From: Chrysemys picta bellii
Lineage: Eukaryota > Chordata > Testudines > Emydidae
Length of the DNA stretch: 64,000 bases
Assembly (NCBI RefSeq): GCF_011386835.1
Contig: NC_088792.1
Span: forward strand, 237,107,894-237,171,893
Direction: 5' to 3'
The position numbers and the translations under genes are program-made. The notes under the pieces were generated by a model. It did not search any database. It was not told the DNA's origin and saw only the letters and a program-made list of their open reading frames with translations. Position 1 is the stretch's first letter. Each line of letters begins with the position of its first letter. This document shows, piece by piece, positions 48,634 to 56,832 of the stretch.

Positions 48634-49870
48634 ATGGGTACCCCCTCAGAGAACCTGATCTGGATATCAGATTCGAGTAACTTTGTTGAAGAGCAAAAAA
48701 GAGATGAGACTTTAAGCCGGGCCTGTGCACAAGCAGCCATTGTTAACAGAGAGATAGTGGACCCCCAGCATGCTGAGATATTTCCCCATTTGAATCCAGT
48801 GCAAATGGTCATACTGCCTGGAGAAGAACCACGAAACGGGGAAGGTCCAAATCCAACTCCTGGTTCCCCAACCCTACCACAGGTAAATCTGGTGTTTGGC
48901 CCATGCTGGACCATTTGCTGTGATCTTGGGCAGGGAAGAGAACCTACTTTGGACCTTGGCCTGATTTTTCTGGTTTGGGGTGTATAAGGAGATCCCAGAC
49001 TTCTGAGCCTCATGCCCTGATTGCCAACAAGATGCATCCCAAGGACTGGTGAAGGATCCATTGGTCCCTTTCCTTTTGGTCAATACCCCATTTGCGAGGA
49101 TTGGAATGGACCTGTTTAGACCACTTGAGAAAAGTGCAGCGTGTATATCCTTGTAATTGTGGATTATGCCACAAAATATCATGAATGCAAAGGTAATAGC
49201 AAAGAAATTAATGAAGATCTTTCTCCCCAGTAGGGGTGCCTAGGGAGATTCTGACAGACCAGGGAACCAGTATCCCAGATACTAAAAGAGTTGTACAGAT
49301 TACTGAAGATCAAGTCTCTCCAAACTTCCACTTCCCATGTCCAAACAGATAAGTTGGTAGAGTGCTTCAATGAGACACTAAAAAATTATGTTAAAGAAGT
49401 TTGTGGCCACAGACTGTCTTCACTAGGACTCTTTGCCCTCCTTCCCCATCACACCTTTGCAGTGCGGAAGGTGCTTCAGTAATCCACAAACTTCTCCCAG
49501 CTTGAACTGTTGTATGAGAAACAACCTTGGGGGATTCTAGACTTAGTACAGTTTGTGCTATATGTCCTCACCATTCACCAGAGGCTAGACACCTTAGGCA
49601 TCTTTGCAAGGGAGAATCTCCTGAATACCCGGAGTGCCCAAGAGACTACCTACAACAAAGGGACACTCCTCTGAGTGTTCAGACCCAGAGATTGAGTGCT
49701 CTTGTTATTCTCTAGTTTGGAGACAAATGTTTTGGCCCACTGGCAGAGTGTTATGAAATTACTCAGCAGGTAGGACTATTAAATTATGACATTAGACAAC
49801 CTGACAACAGAAAAACAACAAATTTACCACGTCAATCTCTTAAACCCATGTTTAAAGTCTGGGAGGGCCT
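48634..49870 (+). pseudogene. Integrase remnant, upstream of reverse transcriptase
   Basis: Integrase joins the cDNA to host DNA. An open N-terminal stretch (48634-48870) has SNFVEEQKRDETLSRA and DPQHAEIFPH. Then CPDCQQ at about 49011-49030 looks like part of the zinc-binding region. The catalytic core is present in broken frames: VDYATKYHE (first Asp, near 49160), ILTDQGT (second Asp, near 49250) and LVECFNETLKN (catalytic Glu, near 49355). The C-terminal end has YHVNLLKPMFKVW near 49840. Multiple stops and frameshifts. A normal Ty3/gypsy element would have this domain after RNase H; here it comes before reverse transcriptase. Confidence 0.75.
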
Positions 49871-50066
49871 ATTTATAGCTTGCTACCTTCCAAAACCAGA
49901 ATTAGGGCCAAGGAAAACCAGCATCTCATCCCCAAAATGATCTGTATTGGATAAAATCTCATGCCAGAACAGAAGGTCCAGGCCCAACAACTGGTAGCTG
50001 CGTTCTTGATAACATTTTCTGCCTGGTTAGAGCAAACCCACCTCACCTCCCAACTGAGTCTGGACA

Positions 50067-50720
50067 ATGCATCCAGGAGACTCCACACCTCTTCCATGGA
50101 TGGTGAGGGAGACTTTTAAGCAGGAGCTCCAATCCATGCTGAACCTTGGATTGACTGAGGAGTCCTATAGGGAATTAAAGAGTCCAATCATATTAGTCCC
50201 TAAGCTGGATGGGAACATCCAATTTTGCATAGACTTTAGAAAAGTCAATGCCATCTCAAAGTTTGATGCAAAGCCATGTTGCATGTTGATGAGCTACTGC
50301 ATTGGTTGGGTAAGGCCGAATACATTAACACCCCCTTGCAAAGGGATACTGGCAAATCCCACTCACTCCGGAGTCCCTAGAAAAAACAATCTTTGCCACT
50401 TCCTAGGACCTGTTTAATTCCAGACCATGCCATTTGGCCTACCTGGGGCTCCAGCAACATTCTAATGGCTAATGAACCAAGTCTTCTGTCCCAAAGCAGT
50501 TACACTGTGCTTACTTCAGTGATGTTTTGGTCTATACCTGGAACTGGGAGGACTACATGAAGCAGGTAGTTCCTGTACTTCAGTCCCTCAAAAAGACTGG
50601 ACTAGTGGCAAACCCCAGACAATGCCATAGAGGTAAAGATAAATTACTTACCTAGGGTATATCTTGCGAAAGGGCTATGTATGACCTCTTGTAGATAAGG
50701 TCCAAGCCTTGAGGGATCTG
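50067..50720 (+). pseudogene. Ty3/gypsy reverse transcriptase remnant
   Basis: Copies element RNA into DNA. Seen in one open frame: SPIILVPKLDGNIQFCIDF and RKVNAISKFDAKP (fingers and palm). The palm then slips frame to MPFGLPGAPATF near 50425, and the catalytic YxDD site appears as YFSD near 50512, having lost an Asp. It begins about 200 bp after the integrase end and runs on into RNase H, so the two form one downstream block. Confidence 0.8.
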
Positions 50721-50838
50721 CCCCATGATGACTTCAAAAACATCTGTTTTGGGAACTGGTGAGATACTACTTCAGGTTTGTATTGGTGTTCCCATTTATT
50801 GAGACACTGATCTGCTCAAGGACAGCAGCCTGAGAAAG

Positions 50839-51295
50839 ATGTGTTGGATGGAAGTCTGTAAGAAGGCCTTTCAAACATTAAAGTCTCACCTCTGTTGGGA
50901 GCCCACTTTATACAGCCTGAACTTCATCAAAGAATTCCTCCTACAAACTGATGCTTCTGAAGTTGGGTTGAGGGTTGTTTTGTCCTACTTGGTCTTTGTC
51001 GAGGAGCATCTAATCCGCTACCTGAGCTGCAAATTGTTCCCAAGAGAGGTGTCCTTGTTATAAAAAAAGAGGGCATAGCAGTGAAACGGGCCATGGAAGC
51101 ACTCCGATATTACCTTCTAGGCAATGAATTCACTCTGATCACAAATCATGCTACTGTATGATGGCTCCATGCCATTAAAGACACCAACCTCTGACTCATG
51201 AGGTGGTACCTGTATCTCCATCCCTTCTTGTCCCATGTCCAGCATACGGCTGGGAGTGCTCATCTAAATGCAAACGTTTTCTCTTGTGGTGGAGG
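50839..51295 (+). pseudogene. RNase H remnant of the gypsy pol
   Basis: Removes the RNA strand during reverse transcription. Seen: KKAFQTLKSHLC, then FLLQTDASEVGL (with the DAS catalytic Asp), a stop at about 51060, then EALRYYLLGNEFTLITNHA, where TDHA would be usual. The segment ends near LNANVFSCGGGG. The pol polyprotein ends here with no integrase after it; the 3' LTR starts 50 bp later. Confidence 0.75.
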
Positions 51296-51334
51296 GGGAT
51301 CAGTGGGGGAGAGTGGTGCCCCAAGCAGCATCCT

Positions 51335-51345
51335 GAGGAGGAGCG
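51335..51345 (+). other. Polypurine tract
   Basis: GAGGAGGAGCG just before the 3' LTR, in the position of the plus-strand primer. Confidence 0.5.
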
Positions 51346-51731
51346 TGTGTGATGGGACTGTTAGGCCTCATACAAGCAATAAGGTGATTAATGAGGCAGA
51401 TAGGCCCCATACTGATAATGAAAGGTTAAGAAGAACCTATGGACTCAGTTGGTCCCTGCCCTACTACACATGCAGCAAATGTCAAGTGTGAAGAGAGGAG
51501 TTAGAAAAAGGAGATCTAGCAGTTCAGGGCTGACCAGGAAGGAGAACAGAGTTCTTGATGGGAGAGAAGCTAGGTTGCAGCCCAGAGATTGAGCTAGCTT
51601 GTTGACTGGGTAAGGACATGCTACAAGGGACAGTGAGACACTGGTACTGGAAGAAGAATGGAGTGTTTGAAGACAAACCCTGAATAGAAGTGTAGTTTCC
51701 ACTGAATGTTCGTTGGACGATCCTGGTTTTA

Positions 51732-51836
51732 GAATCATAGAAGATTAGGGTTGGAAGCAACCTCAGGAGGTCATCTAGTCCAACCCCATGCTCAAAGCAG
51801 GACCAGCACCAACTAAATCATCCCAGCTAGGGCTTT
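51732..51836 (-). mobile_element. CR1 3' end fragment inside the 3' LTR
   Basis: The plus strand reads AGAATCATAGAAGATTAGGG, then CCTCAGGAGGTCATCTAGTC and CATCCCAGCTAGGGCTTTG, the inverted CR1 tail. It is cut off where the G-rich element starts. Confidence 0.8.
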
Positions 51837-52225
51837 GGTGGTGGGTGGTGGTCAGGGGGTGGGGGCGTGGATAGGGGTCGGGGTGGTTGGGGAGGAACAG
51901 GGGGTTGAATGGGGGCAGCTGTCTCGGGGGGGGGCAGTCAGGAAGGAGGGGGAGTTGGATGGGGCGGCAGGGGGCAGTCAGGGACAGGGGTTCCGGGGGC
52001 AGTCAGGGGACAGCGAGAAGGGGTGGTTGGATGGGGCAGGGGCCCAGGGGGGCTGTCAGGAATGAGAGGAGGGGTTGGATGGAGTGGTGGGGGGGTCGGG
52101 GGGGGTCAGGGAGCAGGGGTGTGCGGATGGGGCAGGGGTCCCAGAGGGAGCATCAGGGAACGGGGGGTGTTAAATGGGGTAGGAGTCCCGGGGGGGCGGG
52201 CAGATAGGAGGTGGGGGCCGGGCTA
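51837..52225. repeat. ~48-bp G-rich degenerate minisatellite
   Basis: The anchor word GTTGGATGGGGC or a variant recurs at about 51904, 51954, 52026, 52074, 52122 and 52169, spaced 50, 72, 48, 48 and 47 bp. Each unit also has GGGGCAGTCAGGGA-like words. Glycine-rich frames here come only from this array. Confidence 0.75.
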
Positions 52226-52306
52226 CGACCCCCTCCCCTAACCGACCCTCCATACAATTTACAAAATCTGATGCGGCCCTCAGGCCAAAAAGTTTGCCCA
52301 CCCCTG
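51837..52306. mobile_element. hAT-like remnant with G-rich minisatellite
   Basis: The right end, reverse complemented, is CAGGGGTGGGCAAACTTTTT, then GGCCTGAGGGCC, a typical hAT terminus. The body (51837-52225) is a degenerate G-rich tandem array. No clear left terminus or 8-bp duplication was found; CAGGGGGTGGGGGCG at 51853 may be the other end. Confidence 0.55.
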
Positions 52307-52400
52307 TTATAGAGAAAGCTAAGTACTGGTGGAGACCGCAGCTGGGTGAGTCATGCCCTGACAGGCCACAAGGGGTCATTGCAGAGGCAACCTGTTCACA

Positions 52401-52405
52401 CCTCC
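52401..52405. repeat. Right target-site duplication of LTR element
   Basis: CCTCC, identical to 46784-46788. Confidence 0.75.
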
Positions 52406-53057
52406 ATTCCACCACAGTTTAAATAAAATGAGCTTAGCACCTCTCAAATAGCCAAGTACCTCAAAACAAAATGGTGCAACACAGAGGGCACTTTGACGCC
52501 TGCTGTACCATTTGGTCTCCATGACAGCCACTACTTTATTATAATATTGTTTTCAAAAATGTCACCCTCCGTAGCAGTACTTCTAGACATGGCAAAGCAG
52601 TTACAAAAACAAAGTAGCTAATTGACTAGTACTGTTATGTGACACCCAGAAACATTTTCTTTCAGAGTAAAGACCTTTGAGGGTGACCTTAAAGAGCAGT
52701 TGGGAGTGACTACAGATTATTTCCAGGCAGCTCATCTTCTGTAAAAATATGGTATCAGGAAAATGTAATATCAGATTGTTTATTAAAATGTCTATTTGGT
52801 AATCTGTGATGTGTTTGGTATATATGGAGCTATTCAGCACTGATGATGGATTCCCCTCGGACTGACTCCAATGGAATTACTAGGGTAAATAATTCTTGAA
52901 CATTAAATTATCATGAGCTCAACAGATCTGTAAAATATGTTAAAATGTCAGGTAATACCGTCCCCCTGCTTAGGTAATCTTTTCCCCTAAATATTTTCTA
53001 TTGTGTAAGTAGCCATAATCTACTTGAATGTTAAAAACAAACAAAACAAAACACCCG
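52406..53057 (+). other. Intron, no recognisable element
   Basis: AT-rich sequence with no named repeat or gene. Confidence 0.45.
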
Positions 53058-53133
53058 TAGGTGAAATTCTGACCCCTGCAGAAGTCAATGGCAAAACTCA
53101 CATTGAATTTAGTGGGACTGGAATTTCACCCTG
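53058..53133. repeat. 76-bp hairpin MITE
   Basis: Arms AGGTGAAATTCTGACCCC and GGACTGGAATTTCACCCT are near reverse complements. The interior has CAGAAGTCAATGGCAAAAC. A second degenerate element of this broad group follows at about 53164-53248 (CTTGCAAACCCTTACCCATG). Confidence 0.65.
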
Positions 53134-53249
53134 TGATTTTTCCTTGTCAAAATGCTTGCTTATGGCTGAATCTTGCAAACCCTTACCCATGGGAACAGCG
53201 TCATTGATGTGACTTCTTACCTGAGTTGGGGTTTCTAGGATCAGGCTCT

Positions 53250-53879
53250 GGGTCTGTTCTGACTTGTTGAGTTAGAAATTGGAGACAAAATGCTGGAAGA
53301 GTTGGGACTTGAAGGAGTAGGTGGCTTCTTTACAACAGATACCTGCTTCTTATTAGTTTGTCAGGCACAGACTAGCCTGACTGAAAAACTGTAAATTGAT
53401 TGTTTCTATGCATTTTCAATCCAAGGTCCAAGATGAGGAAATTATAAACAATGTACTTGAAAACAAAGGAGAACGACCGCTATATAAAATACAGCTAAAA
53501 TCTTGAACCAGCTCATTGACCCAAAAAGCTAACCATCCTAGTCCCAATTTGTGCTCTGAAGACCAGTTTGGCAGGTTTAAGGATCCCAGGAAATACACAT
53601 ATTTGTGAGGGTGTTTGTATGAGTAAAACTGCAATAAGAGAGTATGGGGAACTTGTCTCATAGTTAACTGTTTTGGAAATATCTGCTAAATTAGTGCAAT
53701 TACTGTAACCTAGATGCAAAAACAAAACAAACAAAAACTCTTCCTTAACTTAAATTTCATTTCTTTAGACAACATATGTATTTTTCCTCTTTATCCATGG
53801 TTGTTTTTCATTCTTTCACCTCACTTCTCTTTTCCTGCATTATATACTGTCCTTTCTTCTCTCTCCCCCCATCTCCCAT

Positions 53880-53880
<1 letters not shown>
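53250..53880 (+). other. Intron, no recognisable element
   Basis: No named repeat. Minus-strand frames at 53416-53734 overlap one another and lack support. Confidence 0.4.

Positions 53881-53881
<1 letters not shown>

Positions 53882-53920
<39 letters not shown>
53882..53920. repeat. (CT)n microsatellite
   Basis: About 19 uninterrupted TC units, preceded by a pyrimidine-rich stretch from 53845. Confidence 0.95.
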
Positions 53921-53925
<5 letters not shown>

Positions 53926-53995
53926 CTTTCCATGCTTTTAACTTCTACCTCCTTTCCAAACCTCTGTTAATTTGTTTTCTCCCACTGAGACCTGC

Positions 53996-54066
53996 TATTC
54001 AGAGGTGCTGAGCACCCACAACACCCTTTGACTTCTATTGAAGTTTTGGGTGTTAAGCATATTAAA
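53996..54066. repeat. Short palindromic MITE-like repeat
   Basis: GCTGAGCACCCACAACACC at the left and TTTTGGGTGTTAAGC at the right are inverse arms around TTTGACTTCTATTGAAG. Confidence 0.55.
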
Positions 54067-54682
54067 TATCTAACCCCTAATAAATGTCTAAACTACCCCA
54101 TAAACTTGTCTTCTCAAAGCCAGATCAATTTATCCCTCGCTCAGCATCATATTTAAGGCACTTATACTGTCACCCATCCTCCCATTCAACCACAAACAAC
54201 TTTCTTCATCTTGCCCCCTACCTGAATTTCTCATCCACAACCATTCAGTCACCCATTCTTAGTAGATCACTAATAGAGAAATAGAGGAACCAAGGCTTGA
54301 AGAGGAGCCTTTAGCTGTTGGTGGGTGGGTAGGTGGAGTAAAAGAAAGCTCCCAGCGGATTGAAAGAGACCTATGGCCAGGATTGGAGACAGGAAACTCA
54401 CTCCATAGATCCATAGAGGAGCCTCCTTCAGTTGACTAATAGGGGGGAAAAGGAAGTGACCTGAATACCAAGTCAGAATGGCATCCTCAGATCACAGGAG
54501 AGAAGATTGTGTCAGCCACACCCTGACCTACTCCAACCATGGAGGCCAGCTGGGTCTCCAGCCCCATCCTTAACTGTGTCATTGGGCTGCAGTGGATCGA
54601 GGGAATCTTAGCCCAGTTGTTCTTCCATTTGCCATCTCCAACAAGCCATGCAATTCCAAGGCCTGAATAGCAATATCTATTC
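54067..54682 (+). other. Intron, no recognisable element
   Basis: Nothing named; no gene seen. Confidence 0.4.
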
Positions 54683-54925
54683 ATGGATTCATAGATTCTA
54701 GGACTGGAAGGGACCTCGAGAGGTCATCGAGTCCAGTCCCCTGCCCGCATGGCAGGACCAAATACTGTCTAGACCATCCCTGAAAGACATTTATCTTAAA
54801 TATCTCCAGAGATGGAGATTCCACAACCTCCCTAGGCAATTTATTCCAGTGTTTAACCACCCTGACAGTAGGAACTTTTTCCTAATGTCCAACCTAGACC
54901 TCCCTTGCTGCAGTTTAAGCCCATT

Positions 54926-54933
54926 GCTTCTTG
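54926..54933. repeat. Left target-site duplication of GC-rich hAT-like element
   Basis: GCTTCTTG, identical to 55343-55350. In the other CR1 copy at 7964-8452 this word occurs once, inside CATTGCTTCTTGTCCTATCC, which confirms the empty site. Confidence 0.92.
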
Positions 54934-55342
54934 CAGGGCCGGCTCTGGCTTTTTTGCTGCCCAAGGCAAAAAAGCCTCACGCCGTCCCCCCTATCCCCCC
55001 CGTGCGGCAGGGGAGGGCGCCGAGCCCGGCCGTGGGCCGCTCTCCCTGACCGGCTGGAGCGCTGGGGAGAGGGGAGGGCGGCCAGAGCGCCGAGAGGAGG
55101 GCGGCGAGCCCAGCCGGGGCTCCGCTCTCCCCGGCGGCCAGAGCGCCGGGAGGAGGGCGGCGAGCCGGCCAGTGCTCGGCTGTTCCCCCGGCGGCCAGAG
55201 CGCCGGGAGGAGGGCGGCGAGCCCACTGCGGCTCTGCTCTCCCCGGCGGCCGGAGCCGCCGCGCCGCACCGGGCCGCACCGCCCCCCTCCAGGTGCCGTC
55301 CCAAGCACAAGCTTGGTGGGCTGGTGCCTGGAGCCAGCCCTG
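54934..55342. mobile_element. 409-bp GC-rich hAT-like non-autonomous element
   Basis: Ends are CAGGGCCGGCTCTGGC and, reverse complemented, CAGGGCTGGCTCCAGGC. It is flanked by a perfect 8-bp duplication (GCTTCTTG), the hAT hallmark. The interior is extremely GC- and CpG-rich and made largely of a tandem repeat of about 56 bp. It has no transposase. Long frames on both strands (for example 54905-55369 plus and 54977-55432 minus) arise from GC-rich DNA lacking stop codons. Confidence 0.9.
55078..55260. repeat. ~56-bp GC-rich tandem repeat, about 3 units
   Basis: The anchor GCGGCCAGAGCGCCG or a variant occurs at 55078, 55134, 55191 and 55246 (spacings 56, 57 and 55). Each full unit also has GAGGAGGGCGGCGAGCC and CTCTCCCCGGCGG-like parts. 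CpG-dense. Confidence 0.85.
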
Positions 55343-55350
55343 GCTTCTTG
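55343..55350. repeat. Right target-site duplication of GC-rich hAT-like element
   Basis: GCTTCTTG, then CR1 sequence resumes. Confidence 0.92.
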
Positions 55351-55440
55351 TTCTATCCTTAGAGGCTAAGGAGAACAAGTTTTCTCCCTCCTCCTCATGA
55401 CACCCTTTTAGATACCTGAAAACTGCTATCATGTCCCCTC

Positions 55441-56640
55441 TCAGTCTTCTCTTTTCAAACTAAACAAACCCAATTCTTTCAGCCTTCCTTCATAGGTCAT
55501 GTTCTCAAGACCTATAATCATTCTTGTTGCTGTTCTCTGGACCCTCTCCAATTTCTCCACATCTTTCTTGAAATGCGGTGCCCAGAACTGGACACAATAC
55601 TCCAGCTGAGGCCTAACCAGCGCAGAGTAGAGCGGAAGAATGACTTCTCGTGTCTTGCTCACAACACATCTGTTAATACATCCCAGAATCATGTTTGCTT
55701 TTTTGCAACAGCATCACATTATTGACTCATATTTAGCTTGTGGTCCACTATAACCCCTAGATCCCTTTCTGCTGTACTCCTTCCTAGACAGTCTCTTCCC
55801 ATTCTGTATGTGTGAAACTGATTGTTCCTTCCTAAGTGGAGCACTTTGCATTTGTCTTTGTAAACTTCATCCTGTTTACCTCAGACCATTTCTCCAATTT
55901 GTCCAGATCATTTTGAATTATGGCCCTGTCCTCCAAAGCAGTTGCAATCCCTCCCAGTTTGGTATCATCCGCAAACTTAATAAGCGTACTTTCTATGCCA
56001 ATATCTAAGTCGTTAATGAAGATGTTGAACAGAGCCGGTCCCAAAACAGACCCCTGCGGAACCCCACTTGTTATGCCTTTCCAGCAGGATTGGGAACCAT
56101 TAATAACAACTCTCTGAGTATGGTTATCCAGCCAGTTATGCACCCACCTTATAGTAGCCCCATCTAAATTGTATTTGCCTAGTTTATCGATAAGAATATC
56201 GTGCGAGACTGTATCAAATGCCTTACTAAAATCTATCACATCCACAGCTTCTCCCTTATCCACAAGACTCGTTATCCTATCAAAGAAAGCTATCAGATTG
56301 GTTTGACACGATTTGTTCTTTACAAATCCATGCTGGCTATTCCCTATCACCTTACCACCTTCCAAGTGTTTGCAGATGATTTCCTTAATTACTTGCTCCA
56401 TTATCTTCCCTGGCACAGAAGTTAAACTAACTGGTCTGTAGTTTCCTGGGTTGTTTTTATTCCCTTTTTATAGATGGGCACTATATTTGCCCTTTTCCAG
56501 TCTTCAGGAATCTCTCCCTTCTCCCATGATTTTCCAAAGATAATAGTTAGAGGCTCAGATACCTCCTCTATTAGCTCCTTGAGTATTCTAGGATGCATTT
56601 CATCAGGCCCTGGTGACTTGCAGGCGTCTAACTTTTCTAA
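55441..56640 (-). pseudogene. CR1 reverse transcriptase, two open blocks
   Basis: LINE reverse transcriptase that would copy CR1 RNA at the target site. The upstream block (minus strand, 56416 down to 55832, about 194 codons) shows VIDFSKAFDTVSHDIL, SGVPQGSVLGPALFNIFIND and the catalytic FADDTKLGG. Upstream of its Met, the family frame continues from about 56640 with further breaks. A frameshift near 55835 separates it from the second block (55692 down to 55441), with [20 protein letters not shown] and [11 protein letters not shown]. Catalytic Asp residues are intact, but the split frame and missing N-terminus (endonuclease, ORF1) make it inactive. Confidence 0.85.
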
Positions 56641-56700
56641 GTGATTTTTATCACTTAGAAAATTGTATTATGCATATGAAGTATTCAGCTTTGTCTGGTT

Positions 56701-56832
56701 AAGGCCTAGATCATGCAAGTGGATCTACGTAGGTGGAACTTTATGCCTACACAAAATTGCATTGACTTCATTGGGATGGTGTGTGGGTCATATGGACCTG
56801 CCCACACAAATCCCATTGCAGGATTGGGACCT
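56701..56832. repeat. Palindromic MITE-like repeat
   Basis: The left arm AAGGCCTAGATCATGCAAG pairs with the right arm CATTGCAGGATTGGGACCT. The middle has GCATTGACTTCATTGGG. A TTA lies before the left arm, but the right flank reads AAA. Confidence 0.55.

Larger units (their letters stand above)
46789..52400 (+). mobile_element. Ty3/gypsy LTR retrotransposon with integrase before RT
   Basis: A 5.6-kb element with two alignable LTRs, an identical 5-bp target duplication (CCTCC), a primer-binding-like site after the 5' LTR and a purine tract before the 3' LTR. Inside, remnants occur in the order gag, zinc knuckle, protease, integrase, reverse transcriptase, RNase H. No envelope gene is seen. Sequence similarity is to the Ty3/gypsy group, but the integrase position matches the Gmr1-like subgroup. 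All frames are broken and several catalytic residues are changed, so it is dead. The two LTRs differ at roughly one in five positions in a short stretch aligned by eye, so it is old. Confidence 0.85.
51348..52400 (+). repeat. 3' LTR, disrupted
   Basis: Starts TGTGATGGGACTG and ends CCTGTTCACA. It matches the 5' LTR up to TTGGACGATCCTGG (about 51729) and again from AGAGAAAGC (about 52311). Between these points it carries a CR1 tail and a G-rich hAT-like piece (51732-52306) in place of about 115 bp kept in the 5' LTR. Confidence 0.8.
54683..56645 (-). mobile_element. CR1 LINE, 5' truncated, minus strand, split by a hAT-like element
   Basis: The minus strand encodes the reverse transcriptase domain and 3' UTR of a CR1. 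The plus strand begins at the octamer-tail end (ATGGATTCATAGATTC), followed by GGACTGGAAGGGACCTCGAG and the 3' UTR, and is cut at 54933 by the GC-rich element. It resumes at 55343 with CTATCCTTAGAGGCTAAGG and goes up through the coding part to about 56645. It is 5' truncated inside ORF2, before the reverse transcriptase. It is better preserved than the other LINE copies in the window. Confidence 0.9.

Noticed and set aside
48634..48987. 117-codon frame as a host gene
   Set aside because: Its sequence (EEQKRDETLSRA, DPQHAEIFPH) and position fit the integrase N-terminal part of the LTR element.
51295..51347. Envelope gene of the LTR element
   Set aside because: Only about 50 bp separate RNase H from the 3' LTR, so there is no room for one; the element is a retrotransposon rather than an infectious-type retrovirus.
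51835..52241. Three glycine-rich plus-strand frames
   Set aside because: Produced by the 48-bp G-rich minisatellite, whose unit length is a multiple of three. No start context or family.
53882..53920. CRISPR-like or other patterned array
   Set aside because: A simple dinucleotide run without spacers. No CRISPR array occurs in this animal sequence.
54905..55432. Five overlapping frames of 105-154 codons on both strands
   Set aside because: They lie in the CpG-dense 56-bp tandem repeat of a hAT-like element. GC-rich DNA lacks stop codons in all frames, and none resembles a protein family.
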